46,256 nucleotides of DNA. Source: Gemmatimonadota bacterium. Lineage in GTDB: Bacteria > Gemmatimonadota > Gemmatimonadetes > Gemmatimonadales > GWC2-71-9. Shown here piece by piece: positions 31,807-41,483 of this stretch. The notes under the pieces were generated by a model. The model saw only the letters and a program-made list of their open reading frames with translations. It was not told the origin of the DNA and ran no database searches. Numbering within the stretch: position 1 is the stretch's first letter; each line of letters begins with the position of its first letter. The stretch is taken from the NCBI GenBank assembly GCA_003221035.1, contig QHUB01000033.1, positions 1 through 46,256 on the forward strand. Reading direction: 5' to 3'. The position numbers and the translations under genes were made by a program.

Positions 31807-34481
31807 CCGAGTTCGCGCCGAAGGATATTCCGCTCAAGGACGACGTCCGCACGCTCGGCGCGCTGGTCGGTGACGTCCTGCGCGAGCAGTGCGGCGACCA
31901 ATTCTTCCAGCGCGTCGAGCGCGCGCGCCTTGCGGGGATCGCGGGCGCGGACGACGACCTCCAGGGATTGGTCAAAGGCTTGCCGGCCCGCGAGGCGGAA
32001 ATGCTCGTGCGCGCGTTCTCGACGTACTTCGAGGTCGTCAATCTCGCCGAGCGGATTCATCGAATCCGGCGGCGCCGCGATTACCTGCAGAGCGCCACCG
32101 AACCCCAGGAGGGCAGTCTCGCCGCGGCGTTCAGCCAACTCTCCAACGCGAACGTGCCCGGGAGCCAGATCGCGGCGCTGCTGCAACGCCTGCATGTCGA
32201 GCCGGTTTTCACCGCGCATCCCACGGAAGCCACGCGGCGCACTTTGCTCGAGAAAGAGCAGGTGATCGGGCGCTTGCTCGTCGAACGGCTCGACCCCGGG
32301 CGCACGCCGGACGAGGAGCGCGCGGCACTCGCGCGCATCCGCGAGGAAATCACCACGACCTGGCAAACCGATCCACAGCCCTCGGCGCGTCCATCGGTGA
32401 TGGACGAGCTCGAGAACGTGCTCTTCTATCTGACCGATGTGGTCTACCGGATCGTCCCGCCGTTCTCCGAGGAGCTGGAACAGGCCGTGCGCCGGCACTA
32501 CCCGATCGAGATGCCCGCCCGGCCGGTCCTCCGGTTTGGCTCGTGGGTCGGCGGCGACATGGACGGCAATCCCAACGTCGGCGCGGACACGTTACGCGAG
32601 GCCTTGACCCGGCAACGTGAGCTGGTGCTGGGGCGATATCACGGCGAGGCGCTGGCGTTGTCGCGCCGGCTCTCGCAGTCGGGCGCGCGCACCGGTGTGA
32701 GCGATGTGGTGCGCGATCGGATCGCGGGCTATAGCGCCCGTTTTCCGAAGGCGCTGACGACGATCCCCTCGCGCTACCACGACATGCCGTACCGGGTGCT
32801 GTTCCGCTTGATCGCCGCGCGGCTCGCCGCTACGCGCGCCGAGGCGCCGGAGGGGTACGCCAGCCGCTCCGAGCTCGAGCAGGACCTCGGCGTGGTCATC
32901 GCCAGTCTGCGTGAGCATCGCGGCCAACACGCCGGCCTGTTCGGTGTGGAGCGGTTTCTCAGACGCGTGGAGACGTTCGGCTTTCATCTCGCGACCATCG
33001 ACGTGCGCCAGCACGCGCGGGTGCATCGCAGCGTGCTCGCAACACTGCTGCAGGATTCCGAGTGGAGCTCGCGCAACCCGGCCGATCGCGCGGCGCGGCT
33101 GCGGGACTTGCTGCAGGGTGCCGCGCAACCGCCCGGCACACCGGACGCCGATGCCACGCACACGCTCGACGTCTTCAAGGCGATCGCCGAATGCCGAGCG
33201 CGATTCGGACCGGATGCCGTCGGACCGTACATCATCAGCATGGCCGAAGGCGTGGATGACGTGCTCGCGGTTCTGGTTCTCGCGCGCTGGAGCGGGCTCT
33301 CTGAATTGGATGTCGCGCCGCTGTTCGAGACGGTCGCCGATCTGACGCGCGCCGCCGCCGTCATGCGTGCCCTCTTTGACGATCCCCACTACCGCACGCA
33401 CCTCGCGGCGCGAGGGATGCGGCAGATGGTGATGATCGGCTACTCCGACAGCAACAAAGACGCGGGGATCGGCTCGGCGCGGTGGGGACTGCAGCGCGCC
33501 CAGGCGGCGCTCGTCGAGACGGCCGAGCGTACGGGGGGCGGAGTGGATCTGACCTTTTTCCATGGCCGTGGCGGCACGGTCAGCCGCGGCGGCGGCAGAA
33601 TCGCGCACACGATCCTCAGCGCCCCCTCTGGATCGGTCCGGGGACGCTTCCGCGTCACGGAGCAAGGCGAGGCCATCAATGCCAAATACGGCTTGCGCGG
33701 GATCGCCATGCGGACGCTCGAGCAGACGACGAGCGCCGTCATGCTGGCGAGCGCACTCCCTTCCCCTCCGCCCGACACTCGCCAGGCACGCTGGGTGGAG
33801 ATTGTGGAAGAGATCGCCCAGGGCAGTCGCCAGGCGTACCGCCGGCTCATCTACGACGACCCCGAGTTCGTGCAGTACTTCCATCTGGCGACGCCGATCG
33901 ACGTTATCCAGCGCATGGAAATCGGAAGCCGCCCGACGTCACGCCACGGCGACAATCAACCGGGAGAGATCGAGCGGCTCCGCGCCATCCCGTGGGTCTT
34001 CGCATGGACGCAGAGCCGCCATCTGCTGCCGGGTTGGTTTGGCATGGGCTCCGCGTTGGAGCGTGCGGTCGATCGCCACGGCGCGGCACAACTGAGTGAA
34101 ATGGCTCACGACTGGCCGTTCTTCCGTGCGCTCATCGAGGACATCGAAATGGTGCTCGGCACGGCGCATATGTCGATCGCGGCGCGCTACGCCTGCCTCG
34201 CGGGCGAGCTGGGCGATCGTTACTTCCCAGCCATTCGGGCGGAATTCGACCGGACCGTCGCGCACGTGCTCGCCGTTAAGCAGGAACACGCGCTGCTCGA
34301 CTCCGATCCAGCGCTGCAGCGATCGATCCTGCTTCGCAATCCGTATGTCGCGCCCATGAGTTTGTTGCAGATCGACCTGCTCGAGCGCTGGCGCGCCGCG
34401 GGCCGGCCGGACGACGAGCTGTTCCGCGCGCTCCTGGCAAGTGTACGGGGAATCGCGCAAGGGTTGCAGAGCACGGGCTGA
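31803..34481 (+). CDS. ppc: Phosphoenolpyruvate carboxylase with apparent CTG start
   Basis: The 892-residue enzyme carboxylates PEP to oxaloacetate, replenishing the TCA cycle. Signatures are FTAHPTEATRR (catalytic His139, where the E. coli enzyme has His138), FGSWVGGDMDGNPNV, GYSDSNKDAGIG and FFHGRGGTVSRGGG. It ends in Gly, as the family does. No ATG, GTG or TTG occurs in frame near the start: the nearest upstream is a GTG about 52 codons away, inside the mannosidase gene. CTG 31803 overlaps the mannosidase stop as CTGA, has GAGG four bases upstream, and gives an N-terminus (KDDVRTLGALVGDVLREQ) that aligns with the E. coli protein from about residue 10. I therefore call CTG as the start. 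Confidence 0.93.
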   Translation: MTEFAPKDIPLKDDVRTLGALVGDVLREQCGDQFFQRVERARLAGIAGADDDLQGLVKGLPAREAEMLVRAFSTYFEVVNLAERIHRIRRRRDYLQSATEPQEGSLAAAFSQLSNANVPGSQIAALLQRLHVEPVFTAHPTEATRRTLLEKEQVIGRLLVERLDPGRTPDEERAALARIREEITTTWQTDPQPSARPSVMDELENVLFYLTDVVYRIVPPFSEELEQAVRRHYPIEMPARPVLRFGSWVGGDMDGNPNVGADTLREALTRQRELVLGRYHGEALALSRRLSQSGARTGVSDVVRDRIAGYSARFPKALTTIPSRYHDMPYRVLFRLIAARLAATRAEAPEGYASRSELEQDLGVVIASLREHRGQHAGLFGVERFLRRVETFGFHLATIDVRQHARVHRSVLATLLQDSEWSSRNPADRAARLRDLLQGAAQPPGTPDADATHTLDVFKAIAECRARFGPDAVGPYIISMAEGVDDVLAVLVLARWSGLSELDVAPLFETVADLTRAAAVMRALFDDPHYRTHLAARGMRQMVMIGYSDSNKDAGIGSARWGLQRAQAALVETAERTGGGVDLTFFHGRGGTVSRGGGRIAHTILSAPSGSVRGRFRVTEQGEAINAKYGLRGIAMRTLEQTTSAVMLASALPSPPPDTRQARWVEIVEEIAQGSRQAYRRLIYDDPEFVQYFHLATPIDVIQRMEIGSRPTSRHGDNQPGEIERLRAIPWVFAWTQSRHLLPGWFGMGSALERAVDRHGAAQLSEMAHDWPFFRALIEDIEMVLGTAHMSIAARYACLAGELGDRYFPAIRAEFDRTVAHVLAVKQEHALLDSDPALQRSILLRNPYVAPMSLLQIDLLERWRAAGRPDDELFRALLASVRGIAQGLQSTG

Positions 34482-34499
34482 AAGGTTTAACGTCGAGCC

Positions 34500-35993
34500 A
34501 TGACATTAGCGACGACCCTCGGTGAACTGAAGCGAACGGAGTGGGCGAGTCCGGCCCGCCGCCAGCGCACCGTCAAAGACGAGATGCGGGAGAACCTGAT
34601 CTGCCTGCTGGAGAACGGCTCGCCGCTGTTTCCCGGCATCCTGGGCTACGAAGAGACGGTCCTGCCGCAGCTCGTCAACGCCATCCTTTCGCGCCACAAT
34701 TTCATTCTGCTGGGACTGCGCGGGCAGGCGAAGAGCCGCATCCTGCGCCAGCTCGTCACGCTGCTCGATGAAGAGATTCCGATCATCGCGGGCAGCGAGG
34801 TCAACGACGACCCGTTCGAGCCGCTCTCCAAGTACGGCCGCGAGCTGATCGCCGAGCGCGGCGATAGCACGCCGATCGCCTGGCTGCCGCGCGAGCTGCG
34901 CTTCGTCGAAAAGCTCGCGACGCCGGACGTCACGATCGCCGACATCCTCGGCGACGTCGACCCGATCAAGGCGGCACGAGGTGGGCATCTGTTGTCCGAC
35001 GAGCTGACGATGCACTTCGGCCTCTTGCCCCGTGCCAACCGCGGCATCTTCGCGATCAACGAGCTTCCGGATCTCGCGGGCAAGATTCAGGTGGGATTGT
35101 TCAACATCATGCAGGAAGGCGACGTCCAGATCAAAGGCTATCCCGTCCGGCTGAATCTCGACGTGGCGCTGGTGTTCACGGCAAACCCCGAGGACTATAC
35201 GGCACGCGGCAAGATCATCACGCCGCTGAAAGACCGCATCGGCTCCGAGATCACGACCCACTATCCGCTGAGCGTCGAGCTGGGCACCGCGATCACGCAA
35301 CAGGAAGCGTGGGTCGACCGCAACGGCGGCACCCGCTCGATCCGGATTCCCGATTTCATGTCGGAGCTGATCGAGCGCATCGCGTTCGAGGCGCGCGAGG
35401 ACAAGCGCGTCGATCGCCGCAGCGGCGTGTCCCAGCGCCTGCCGATCAGCGTGCTGGACAACGTCGTCTCGAACGCCGAACGGCGCACGATCCTCAGCAA
35501 GGAAAAGACGGTCGTGCCGCGCATCTCCGACGTCTATTCGGCATTGCCGGCAATTACCGGCAAACTGGAGCTCGAATACGAAGGCGAGCTTCAGGGGTCT
35601 GAGGCGATCGCCAAGGATCTGATTCGCCGCGCGGCGGGCAGCACGTTCGAAGGCCGGGTCGGGGGCGCCAACGTGGACGACATCGTCCACTGGTTCGACG
35701 AAGGAGGAGCTCTCAAGATCACGCCGGACGAGCGCTCCGAGTCGCTGCTCAAGGGCTTCACCGTTGTTCCAGGGTTGCTCGACTTGATCGATCAGGTCGG
35801 ACTCGCGGCCAAGAAAGACCCCGCCACGGTCGTGTCGGCGTGCGAGCTCGTGCTGGAAGGGTTGGTGGCGGGGAAACGGATCGCGCGCAGCGAAGAGCTC
35901 GGCTACGTGCGCGCGCGCGCCGAGCAGAAACCGCCATTCGGAAAAGGGCCGGGCGGGTCGGGCCCTGGAACCGGGCCGAATCTCTTCACGTAA
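34500..35993 (+). CDS. AAA+ ATPase of the Mg-chelatase ChlI / MoxR-like group
   Basis: The 497-residue AAA+ protein resembles ChlI and MoxR. The P-loop is GLRGQAKS (72-79, with Ala before Lys as in MoxR proteins). The Walker B region is [11 protein letters not shown], where the usual Asp-Glu is Asn-Glu (187-188). Sensor 1 is [24 protein letters not shown]. The C-terminal tail is Gly/Pro rich. Such ATPases usually work with a VWA-domain partner to remodel or insert metal into a target; a VWA gene lies 2.9 kb downstream. No CobN/ChlH-type chelatase subunit is present, so I do not call it a Mg chelatase. ATG 34500 follows PEP carboxylase by 18 bp. Confidence 0.85.
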   Translation: MTLATTLGELKRTEWASPARRQRTVKDEMRENLICLLENGSPLFPGILGYEETVLPQLVNAILSRHNFILLGLRGQAKSRILRQLVTLLDEEIPIIAGSEVNDDPFEPLSKYGRELIAERGDSTPIAWLPRELRFVEKLATPDVTIADILGDVDPIKAARGGHLLSDELTMHFGLLPRANRGIFAINELPDLAGKIQVGLFNIMQEGDVQIKGYPVRLNLDVALVFTANPEDYTARGKIITPLKDRIGSEITTHYPLSVELGTAITQQEAWVDRNGGTRSIRIPDFMSELIERIAFEAREDKRVDRRSGVSQRLPISVLDNVVSNAERRTILSKEKTVVPRISDVYSALPAITGKLELEYEGELQGSEAIAKDLIRRAAGSTFEGRVGGANVDDIVHWFDEGGALKITPDERSESLLKGFTVVPGLLDLIDQVGLAAKKDPATVVSACELVLEGLVAGKRIARSEELGYVRARAEQKPPFGKGPGGSGPGTGPNLFT

Positions 35994-36025
35994 GTCCTTC
36001 CCGTCCCCCACATTCGGGAGTCGCC

Positions 36026-36952
36026 ATGGGCAGGCTCGTCTTTGGTTTCGTACTCCTCGGCATCGCGTTGTTCCTCCGCGTCGGCGCGGCCACCGTGCGC
36101 AGCGACAGCGCGGCGACCCGCCCGGTCAGCGGCATCCTGCGTCTGCTGAGTTGGGCCGCGGTCGTGATCGGTGTGATTACGATCCTCGGCTCCACGACGG
36201 TGGTGATCAACGCCGGAGAGGTCGGTGTCCGGCATGCGTTCGGCACGGTCGACTCCAAGCCGCTGCTCGCCGGTATCCGGTTCGTTTCGCCCTGGTCATC
36301 GGTCGAGCGCTTCTCGACGCGGGAAGAGCAGTGGCCCGCGGCCGGCGCTCAAGTCGAGGAGATCGAGGCCCTCTCGTCCGAACAGATGGGGATGCACGTC
36401 GAGGTCTCGATCCGGTGGCAGATCGATCCCCAACAGGCGCCCAGGATCTATACGGAAATCGGCGCTGAAGATCAGATCCGCGGGGCGGTCCTGAACGCGA
36501 TCCGGAAGGGCGTGCGCGACGGGATGGTGCAGTACTCCATCAACGACATCGCCAAACGCACGCAGATCGCCAACACCATGGAAGCGCTCACCGATTCCGC
36601 GCTCGTCACCCAGCCGCGCGCGGGCGGAGCGGAATTCCGGATCGCCCAGGTCACGGCGTTCTTCCTGCGCGACCTCCAGCCGCCCGCGCAGGTCGTACAG
36701 GCGATCAACAACAAGATCGCGCAGGAACAGCAGGTCGAAACGGAGCGTCACCGGGTGGAAGTCGCGCGGTTGCAGGCCGAGCAGCAACGGCTGCTGAACA
36801 CCACGCTGACGCCCGAGGCGCTGATGCGGCAGTACCTCGAGGTGCTGCGCGACATGAAAACGTCGAACAATCTCGTGATTCTCGTACCGACACAGGGCGG
36901 CGTGCCGATCCTGAACATCGGAGATCTCCGACGGAATCTGCATCAGCAGTAA
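36026..36952 (+). CDS. SPFH/prohibitin-family membrane protein
   Basis: The 308-residue protein has two N-terminal hydrophobic segments (about residues 4-18 and 38-56) followed by the SPFH/band-7 domain (VVINAGEVGVRHAFGTVD, then SSEQMGMHVEVSIRWQID). A long charged coiled coil (NNKIAQEQQVETERHRVEVARLQAEQ) precedes a short C-terminal region. Prohibitin-like proteins form membrane scaffolds and often regulate proteases. GGGAG lies five bases before ATG 36026. It sits 32 bp after the AAA ATPase and five bases before the cytidylate-kinase-like gene, so the three are probably one operon. Confidence 0.88.
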   Translation: MGRLVFGFVLLGIALFLRVGAATVRSDSAATRPVSGILRLLSWAAVVIGVITILGSTTVVINAGEVGVRHAFGTVDSKPLLAGIRFVSPWSSVERFSTREEQWPAAGAQVEEIEALSSEQMGMHVEVSIRWQIDPQQAPRIYTEIGAEDQIRGAVLNAIRKGVRDGMVQYSINDIAKRTQIANTMEALTDSALVTQPRAGGAEFRIAQVTAFFLRDLQPPAQVVQAINNKIAQEQQVETERHRVEVARLQAEQQRLLNTTLTPEALMRQYLEVLRDMKTSNNLVILVPTQGGVPILNIGDLRRNLHQQ

Positions 36953-36957
36953 AGCCT

Positions 36958-37587
36958 CTGGTCACGATCACGCGCCAGTACGGATCGGGCGGATCGGAGA
37001 TCGGCCGTCGCGTCGTCGAGCGCTTGAGTGGCTGGACCCTGATCGACAACGAGTTCGTCGATCAGGTGGCGCGGCGCGCCGGGCTGCCGCGTGACGAGGT
37101 GGCGCGCCGCGAGGAGCGCGGCCCCAGCCTGCTCGAGCGCCTCGCCCGCACGCTGGCGAACGCCTCACCCGAAATGTTCATCACCACCGGCGAGCATCCG
37201 GTTTCGGTCGAGACCGAGGAGGACACGCTCGTCAAGACGACCGAGCGCGTGATCGCCGAGGCGGCGCGCGAGGGGCGTGTCGTGCTCGTGGGCCGGGGCG
37301 CGCAGGCGCTGCTCGCCTCGCGGGCGAACGCGCTGCATGTCTACGTCGTCGCGTCGAAGGCATTTCGCCGCACGGTCGCCGTCGAGCGCCTCGGCGTGGA
37401 TCCCGCGACCGCGGAGAAGACGATCGCCGAAACCGATGGGCATCGGGACGAATACGTGAAGGCGCGCTACGGTCGCGACCGGCAGGATCTGACGCAATAT
37501 GATCTCGTCCTGAATGCGGAGCGGCTGGGATTCGACGGCGCCGCCGAGATCATCGTGGCGGAGGTGAGACGCCGGGGGTGGAAATGA
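36958..37587 (+). CDS. Cytidylate-kinase-like P-loop protein with apparent CTG start
   Basis: The 209-residue protein belongs to the cytidylate-kinase-like family. Its nucleotide-binding loop is VTITRQYGSGGSEIGRRVVERL at the very N-terminus, followed by IDNEFVDQVARRAGL and VLVGRGAQALLA. No ATG, GTG or TTG precedes this loop in frame for more than 80 bases, and TTG 37024 would delete the P-loop. CTG 36958, six bases after the SPFH stop, gives an N-terminus MVTITRQYGSGG that fits the family. The ribosome binding site is weak, so translation may depend on coupling. The substrate (CMP or another nucleoside monophosphate) is uncertain; members of this family are not all true Cmk. Confidence 0.8.
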   Translation: MVTITRQYGSGGSEIGRRVVERLSGWTLIDNEFVDQVARRAGLPRDEVARREERGPSLLERLARTLANASPEMFITTGEHPVSVETEEDTLVKTTERVIAEAAREGRVVLVGRGAQALLASRANALHVYVVASKAFRRTVAVERLGVDPATAEKTIAETDGHRDEYVKARYGRDRQDLTQYDLVLNAERLGFDGAAEIIVAEVRRRGWK

Positions 37588-37605
37588 TGCCGGCGGGCCG
37601 GCGTG

Positions 37606-38838
37606 CTACATGTCGGTAAGCTCCGGGACCGTCAGCCCCGCCACCACAACCGCCAGCGCCACAACCGCCCCGCCGATCGCGAGCGTCTCGGGCACACCGA
37701 TATGCTCGCCGACCAGCCCGAACAGAAACGCGCCGAACGGCGCCATCCCCACGAACACAAACGAGTAGAAGCCCATCACCCGCCCGCGCAGATGATCCGG
37801 CGACGTCGTCTGGATCATCGTGTTCGTGATCGCGTTGTTGACGATCATCGCGCAGCCCGTCAGCCACAGCAGCCCCATCGAGAGCCCGAGCGAGCGCGAG
37901 GCGGAGAAAAAGATCAGCAGGATGCCGAACGCCGTGCCTCCCACCAGCATCAACCGTCCCCGCGCGCGGATCCGTCCGGAGGCCAGCGCGACACCCAGGG
38001 CCCCGATGAGAGCGCCGATCCCAATCGACGACGTGAGCGCGCCGTAGCCCGTCGCGCCGCGATGCAGCACGTCGCGCGCGAAAACCGGCATCATCGTGAT
38101 GTAGGGAAAACCGAAGACGCTCAAAATCGCCGTCAGAATCATGAGGACGCGGAGGCGCCGATCGTTTCGTAGATAGACCAGCACTTCGCGAAATCCGGTC
38201 CAGGCCGACGTCGTCTTGGGCGGTCGCGGGTTGTACGGCAGGCGCATCAGCAGCAGACCCGCGATCACCGCGACGTAGCTCAACCCGTTCAAGAAGTAAC
38301 ACCAGGCGATGCCGACCGCGCCGATCAGGAAGCCCGCCATCGCGGGGCCGATGACGCGGGCGCCGTTGAACAGGGACGAGTTGAGCGCGATCGCGTTCAT
38401 CAGATCTTCCTTGCCGACCATTTCGATCACGAATGCCTGGCGCATCGGAATGTCGAACGCGCTGGCAATGCCGAGCAGCGTGGCGAGGACGAGGACTTGC
38501 CACACCGCCACGACGTGGGTCGCCACGAGGACCGCGACCGCCAGCGCTTCGAGCATGAACGCGACCTGCATGTAGACGATGACTCGCCGCTTGTCCACGC
38601 GGTCGGCGATCACGCCCGCGTAGAGGCTGAACAGCAGCACGCCGATCGAACTGAGTGCCGAGGTCAACCCGACATAGAACGGCGAGTTGGTCAGGGTGAG
38701 AATCAGCCATCCCTCGCCGATGTTCTGCATCCACGTGCCGACGAGGGAAATGCCTTGACCGATGAAGAAGAGGCGGAAGTTGCGGTGGGCGAGCGCCCCG
38801 AGTCCGTACCGTCTGGCTCTTGTTGTGGCCTCGGTCAT
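37606..38838 (-). CDS. MFS transporter (EntS-like exporter family)
   Basis: The 410-residue membrane protein has about 12 predicted helices and the MFS_3/EntS-type pattern: NFRLFFIGQGISLVGTWMQNIGEGWL at the start, the loop motif GVIADRVDKRRV between helices 2 and 3, and DHLRGRVMGFYSFVF in the second half. It probably exports a small molecule, such as a siderophore or drug, by proton antiport. Start: ATG 38838 (MTEATTRARRYGLG) is chosen because longer readings prepend about 70 basic residues antisense to the VWA gene. It converges on the cytidylate-kinase-like gene and diverges from the VWA gene with 41 bp between. Confidence 0.9.
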   Translation of the reverse strand: MTEATTRARRYGLGALAHRNFRLFFIGQGISLVGTWMQNIGEGWLILTLTNSPFYVGLTSALSSIGVLLFSLYAGVIADRVDKRRVIVYMQVAFMLEALAVAVLVATHVVAVWQVLVLATLLGIASAFDIPMRQAFVIEMVGKEDLMNAIALNSSLFNGARVIGPAMAGFLIGAVGIAWCYFLNGLSYVAVIAGLLLMRLPYNPRPPKTTSAWTGFREVLVYLRNDRRLRVLMILTAILSVFGFPYITMMPVFARDVLHRGATGYGALTSSIGIGALIGALGVALASGRIRARGRLMLVGGTAFGILLIFFSASRSLGLSMGLLWLTGCAMIVNNAITNTMIQTTSPDHLRGRVMGFYSFVFVGMAPFGAFLFGLVGEHIGVPETLAIGGAVVALAVVVAGLTVPELTDM

Positions 38839-38879
38839 TGCGTGAAAGGTCGCGACTGCACGACATTGTGGGTAGCCGC

Positions 38880-40178
38880 ATGCGCTACACGACCTACAGC
38901 CGCTACCTGCCGGGTCTGCTCGAGACGCTGAATCTGCAGGCGTTGCTCGACCAGCTCGCCGACTTCCTGTTGCAATCGGGATTTGCCGGCGGCCCCTACT
39001 CGCATCCGTTTTGGGGCGAGTTCGGCGAAGAGGATCCCGACCGCTCGCTCGACGCACTGCGCCAGGCGATCCTGCGGGCGCTGATGGATTCGGGCCAGCT
39101 CACCCCCGACATGCTCAACGTGCTGCGCGGCGACTCGACCGGCGACGCCCAGAAGGATGCCGAGCTACAAAAGCAGCTTGCCGATCTGCTCGATCAGATC
39201 GTGCAGAAGCTGATCGACGAGGGCTACCTCAACCTGCAGCAGGCGCCCAAGATGCCGGGCGCGCAGCAGCCGGTGTTTGGCCCCGGCGGCATGGCGAAAG
39301 AAGCCGCCCAACAGGTGCAGTTCAATCTCACCGACAAGGGCATCGACTTCCTCGGCTACCGCACGCTCAAGTATCTGCTCGGCAGCATCGGGAAATCGAG
39401 CTTCGGCGCGCACGAGACCGAGCACCTGGCGACCGGCGTCGAGGCCGAGGCGGCAAGCAAGCGCTACGAGTACGGCGACACGCTCAATCTCGACGTCAAC
39501 GCCACGCTCTCGCATGCGTTGAAACGCGAAGGCTTGGGCGTGCCGATCAATCTCGAGTACGATGACTTGATGGTGCACCAGGCCGAGTATCGCTCGTCGT
39601 CCGCGACGGTGCTGATGCTCGACTGCTCGCACTCGATGATTTTGTACGGCGAGGATCGGTTCACGCCCGCCAAGAAAGTCGCGCTCGCGCTGACCCATCT
39701 GATCCGCACCCAGTTTCCGGGCGATACGCTGCGCGTCGTGCTGTTCCACGACACGGCCGAGGAGATTCCGCTGGCGCAGCTCGCGCACGCGCAGGTGGGA
39801 CCATATCACACGAATACAACCGAGGGACTCAAGCTCGCGCGTCGCATCCTGATGGGCCAGCGCAAGGACATGCGGCAGATCATCATGATCACGGACGGGA
39901 AACCGTCAGCGCTGACACAGCCCGACGGCCGGATCTACGTGAATTCAATGGGCCTGGACCCGCACATTCTCCAGGCGACCTATCGCGAAGTCGCGCTGTG
40001 TCGCCGCTCGGGCATCCTGATCAACACATTCATGCTGGCGCGCGACCGCAGCCTGGTGGAGTTCGTGAAGAAAGTTTCGGCGATCTGCCGCGGCAAGGCC
40101 TACTTCACCAACACGATGACGCTGGGCCAGTTCATCCTCATGGACTTCATGAGAAGGAAGACTCGGCGCGTCAGCTGA
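38880..40178 (+). CDS. VWA-domain protein, probable partner of the AAA ATPase
   Basis: The 432-residue protein has a helical N-terminal half and a von Willebrand A domain (about 240-420). The metal-ion-dependent adhesion site is DCSHS (Asp248, Ser250, Ser252), with Thr in HTNTTEG and Asp in [15 protein letters not shown] pairs are a known functional unit (ChlI-ChlD, MoxR-VWA, RavA-ViaA). The matching AAA gene is at 34500-35993, separated by three genes and an inverted MFS gene, so pairing is inferred. ATG 38880 is the start; GTG 38868 would add four residues. Confidence 0.85.
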   Translation: MRYTTYSRYLPGLLETLNLQALLDQLADFLLQSGFAGGPYSHPFWGEFGEEDPDRSLDALRQAILRALMDSGQLTPDMLNVLRGDSTGDAQKDAELQKQLADLLDQIVQKLIDEGYLNLQQAPKMPGAQQPVFGPGGMAKEAAQQVQFNLTDKGIDFLGYRTLKYLLGSIGKSSFGAHETEHLATGVEAEAASKRYEYGDTLNLDVNATLSHALKREGLGVPINLEYDDLMVHQAEYRSSSATVLMLDCSHSMILYGEDRFTPAKKVALALTHLIRTQFPGDTLRVVLFHDTAEEIPLAQLAHAQVGPYHTNTTEGLKLARRILMGQRKDMRQIIMITDGKPSALTQPDGRIYVNSMGLDPHILQATYREVALCRRSGILINTFMLARDRSLVEFVKKVSAICRGKAYFTNTMTLGQFILMDFMRRKTRRVS

Positions 40179-40259
40179 ATTGTGACGTTTAGGGCGGCCC
40201 GGGTTCCGCCACGCCCATCGGCCACATATCATGAAGCCCGACATCTCGCCAAGTCTCCA

Positions 40260-41459
40260 ATGCGCCCTCGCACGCTTGTACTCGCCTGCTTCCTCGGAGC
40301 ATCCGCCTGCGCTGAACCGCTGGTCCCCGAAGTATCCGGCCGGTTCACCGTCCTCGCGGCCGGCGACGATCACACCTGCGCCCTGGTCGAGGACTCCACC
40401 GCCTTCTGTTGGGGGAGTAACAGCAGCCTGAAGCTCGGGAGCGGCGGCACCGAACTCCGCGACTCGCTGCCGCAACTCGTGTCGACCGGCTTTGCGTTCA
40501 CGCAACTCGTTGCCGGCAGGGATCACACCTGCGCTCTGACCGCGCTTGGAACCGCGTACTGCTGGGGTGAGGGAGGGAATGGCCAGCTAGGCAAGGCGGG
40601 GACGTCTAGTGCACCCGAACCAGTCGCGGTCGACGGTGGACGTACATTTCGCGCGATTACGGCGGGCGTCATTCATACCTGCGCGCTGACCGACGCAGGC
40701 GCGGCCTATTGCTGGGGCGACAATAACCTGAAACAAGTGGGCTACGATACCGCTGCAACCACAGTGGGCACGCCAGTGCCCGTTGCCGGCGGGCACACGT
40801 TCAAACTGATCGCCGCCGGCAATTACCACACCTGTGGAATCACATCGACCGATGACGCGTACTGCTGGGGCGCCAACAATTTCGGTATGCTGGGCAGCGG
40901 CGACAGTGTGTACTCCAGCGCGCTTCCGGAGCCGGTCGCCGGCGGTCTGAAATTCAAATCCATCGCCGGTGGCGCGTGGCACACCTGCGCCGTAACGACG
41001 GGCGGCGAGGCCTATTGCTGGGGATCTACCGATTTCGGGCTATTGGGCACCGGGCTTCCAGCGTCCCACAACCAGTTCACGCCCCAACATGTCGCGGGGG
41101 CGGGACATTATCTGTCGGTGAGCCTGGGAGTACGGCACTCCTGCGCGCTCGATGTCGATGGCCGGCTGTCGTGTTGGGGAGCCAACGACGAAAACCAGCT
41201 GGCCGCTGTCAGCCACGATCGGTGCGTGACGCAACCAGGATCGAGCAACTTTGTCCCCTGCGCGTTGCAACCGATCGCCTCGGCGCCGGGCCACTACTTC
41301 CAGGCCTTCATCTCGGGCTCGAACCACGCCTGCGGGCTGAGCTCTAATGCCGCGGCCTACTGCTGGGGCAAGAACGAGCAGGGACAGATCGGCAACGGCT
41401 CTGTCAGTACGAGTATCGCATCGCCGGCGCGTGTGACCGATCCACCTAGATTGCCCTAG
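40260..41459 (+). CDS. RCC1-repeat lipoprotein
   Basis: The 399-residue protein has a lipoprotein signal (MRPRTLVLACFLGASAC, Cys17) and seven RCC1-type repeats forming a predicted beta-propeller. Each has a paired-cysteine core of the form HTCAL...AYCWG (HTCALVEDSTAFCWG, HTCALTALGTAYCWG and so on). The regular Cys pairs suggest one disulfide per blade, fitting an extracytoplasmic location. The function is unknown; RCC1 propellers usually bind proteins. It follows the VWA gene by 81 bp that contain no convincing terminator. Confidence 0.85.
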   Translation: MRPRTLVLACFLGASACAEPLVPEVSGRFTVLAAGDDHTCALVEDSTAFCWGSNSSLKLGSGGTELRDSLPQLVSTGFAFTQLVAGRDHTCALTALGTAYCWGEGGNGQLGKAGTSSAPEPVAVDGGRTFRAITAGVIHTCALTDAGAAYCWGDNNLKQVGYDTAATTVGTPVPVAGGHTFKLIAAGNYHTCGITSTDDAYCWGANNFGMLGSGDSVYSSALPEPVAGGLKFKSIAGGAWHTCAVTTGGEAYCWGSTDFGLLGTGLPASHNQFTPQHVAGAGHYLSVSLGVRHSCALDVDGRLSCWGANDENQLAAVSHDRCVTQPGSSNFVPCALQPIASAPGHYFQAFISGSNHACGLSSNAAAYCWGKNEQGQIGNGSVSTSIASPARVTDPPRLP

Positions 41460-41483
41460 CGCGCGCCACCCGCTCCCGCCAAC

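Noticed and set aside
34500-35993. Naming the AAA ATPase magnesium chelatase subunit I
   Set aside because: No chelatase large subunit or tetrapyrrole genes are nearby, and Walker B is Asn-Glu; AAA-VWA pairs have many other roles.
38839-39057. A 73-codon N-terminal extension of the MFS transporter
   Set aside because: It would place about 70 basic residues before the first helix and lie antisense to the VWA gene; MTEATT at 38838 fits the family.
40179-40259. Terminator between the VWA and RCC1 genes (GGGCGG...CCGCC)
   Set aside because: The stem is only about 5 bp with an 8-base loop and no T run; too weak to call.
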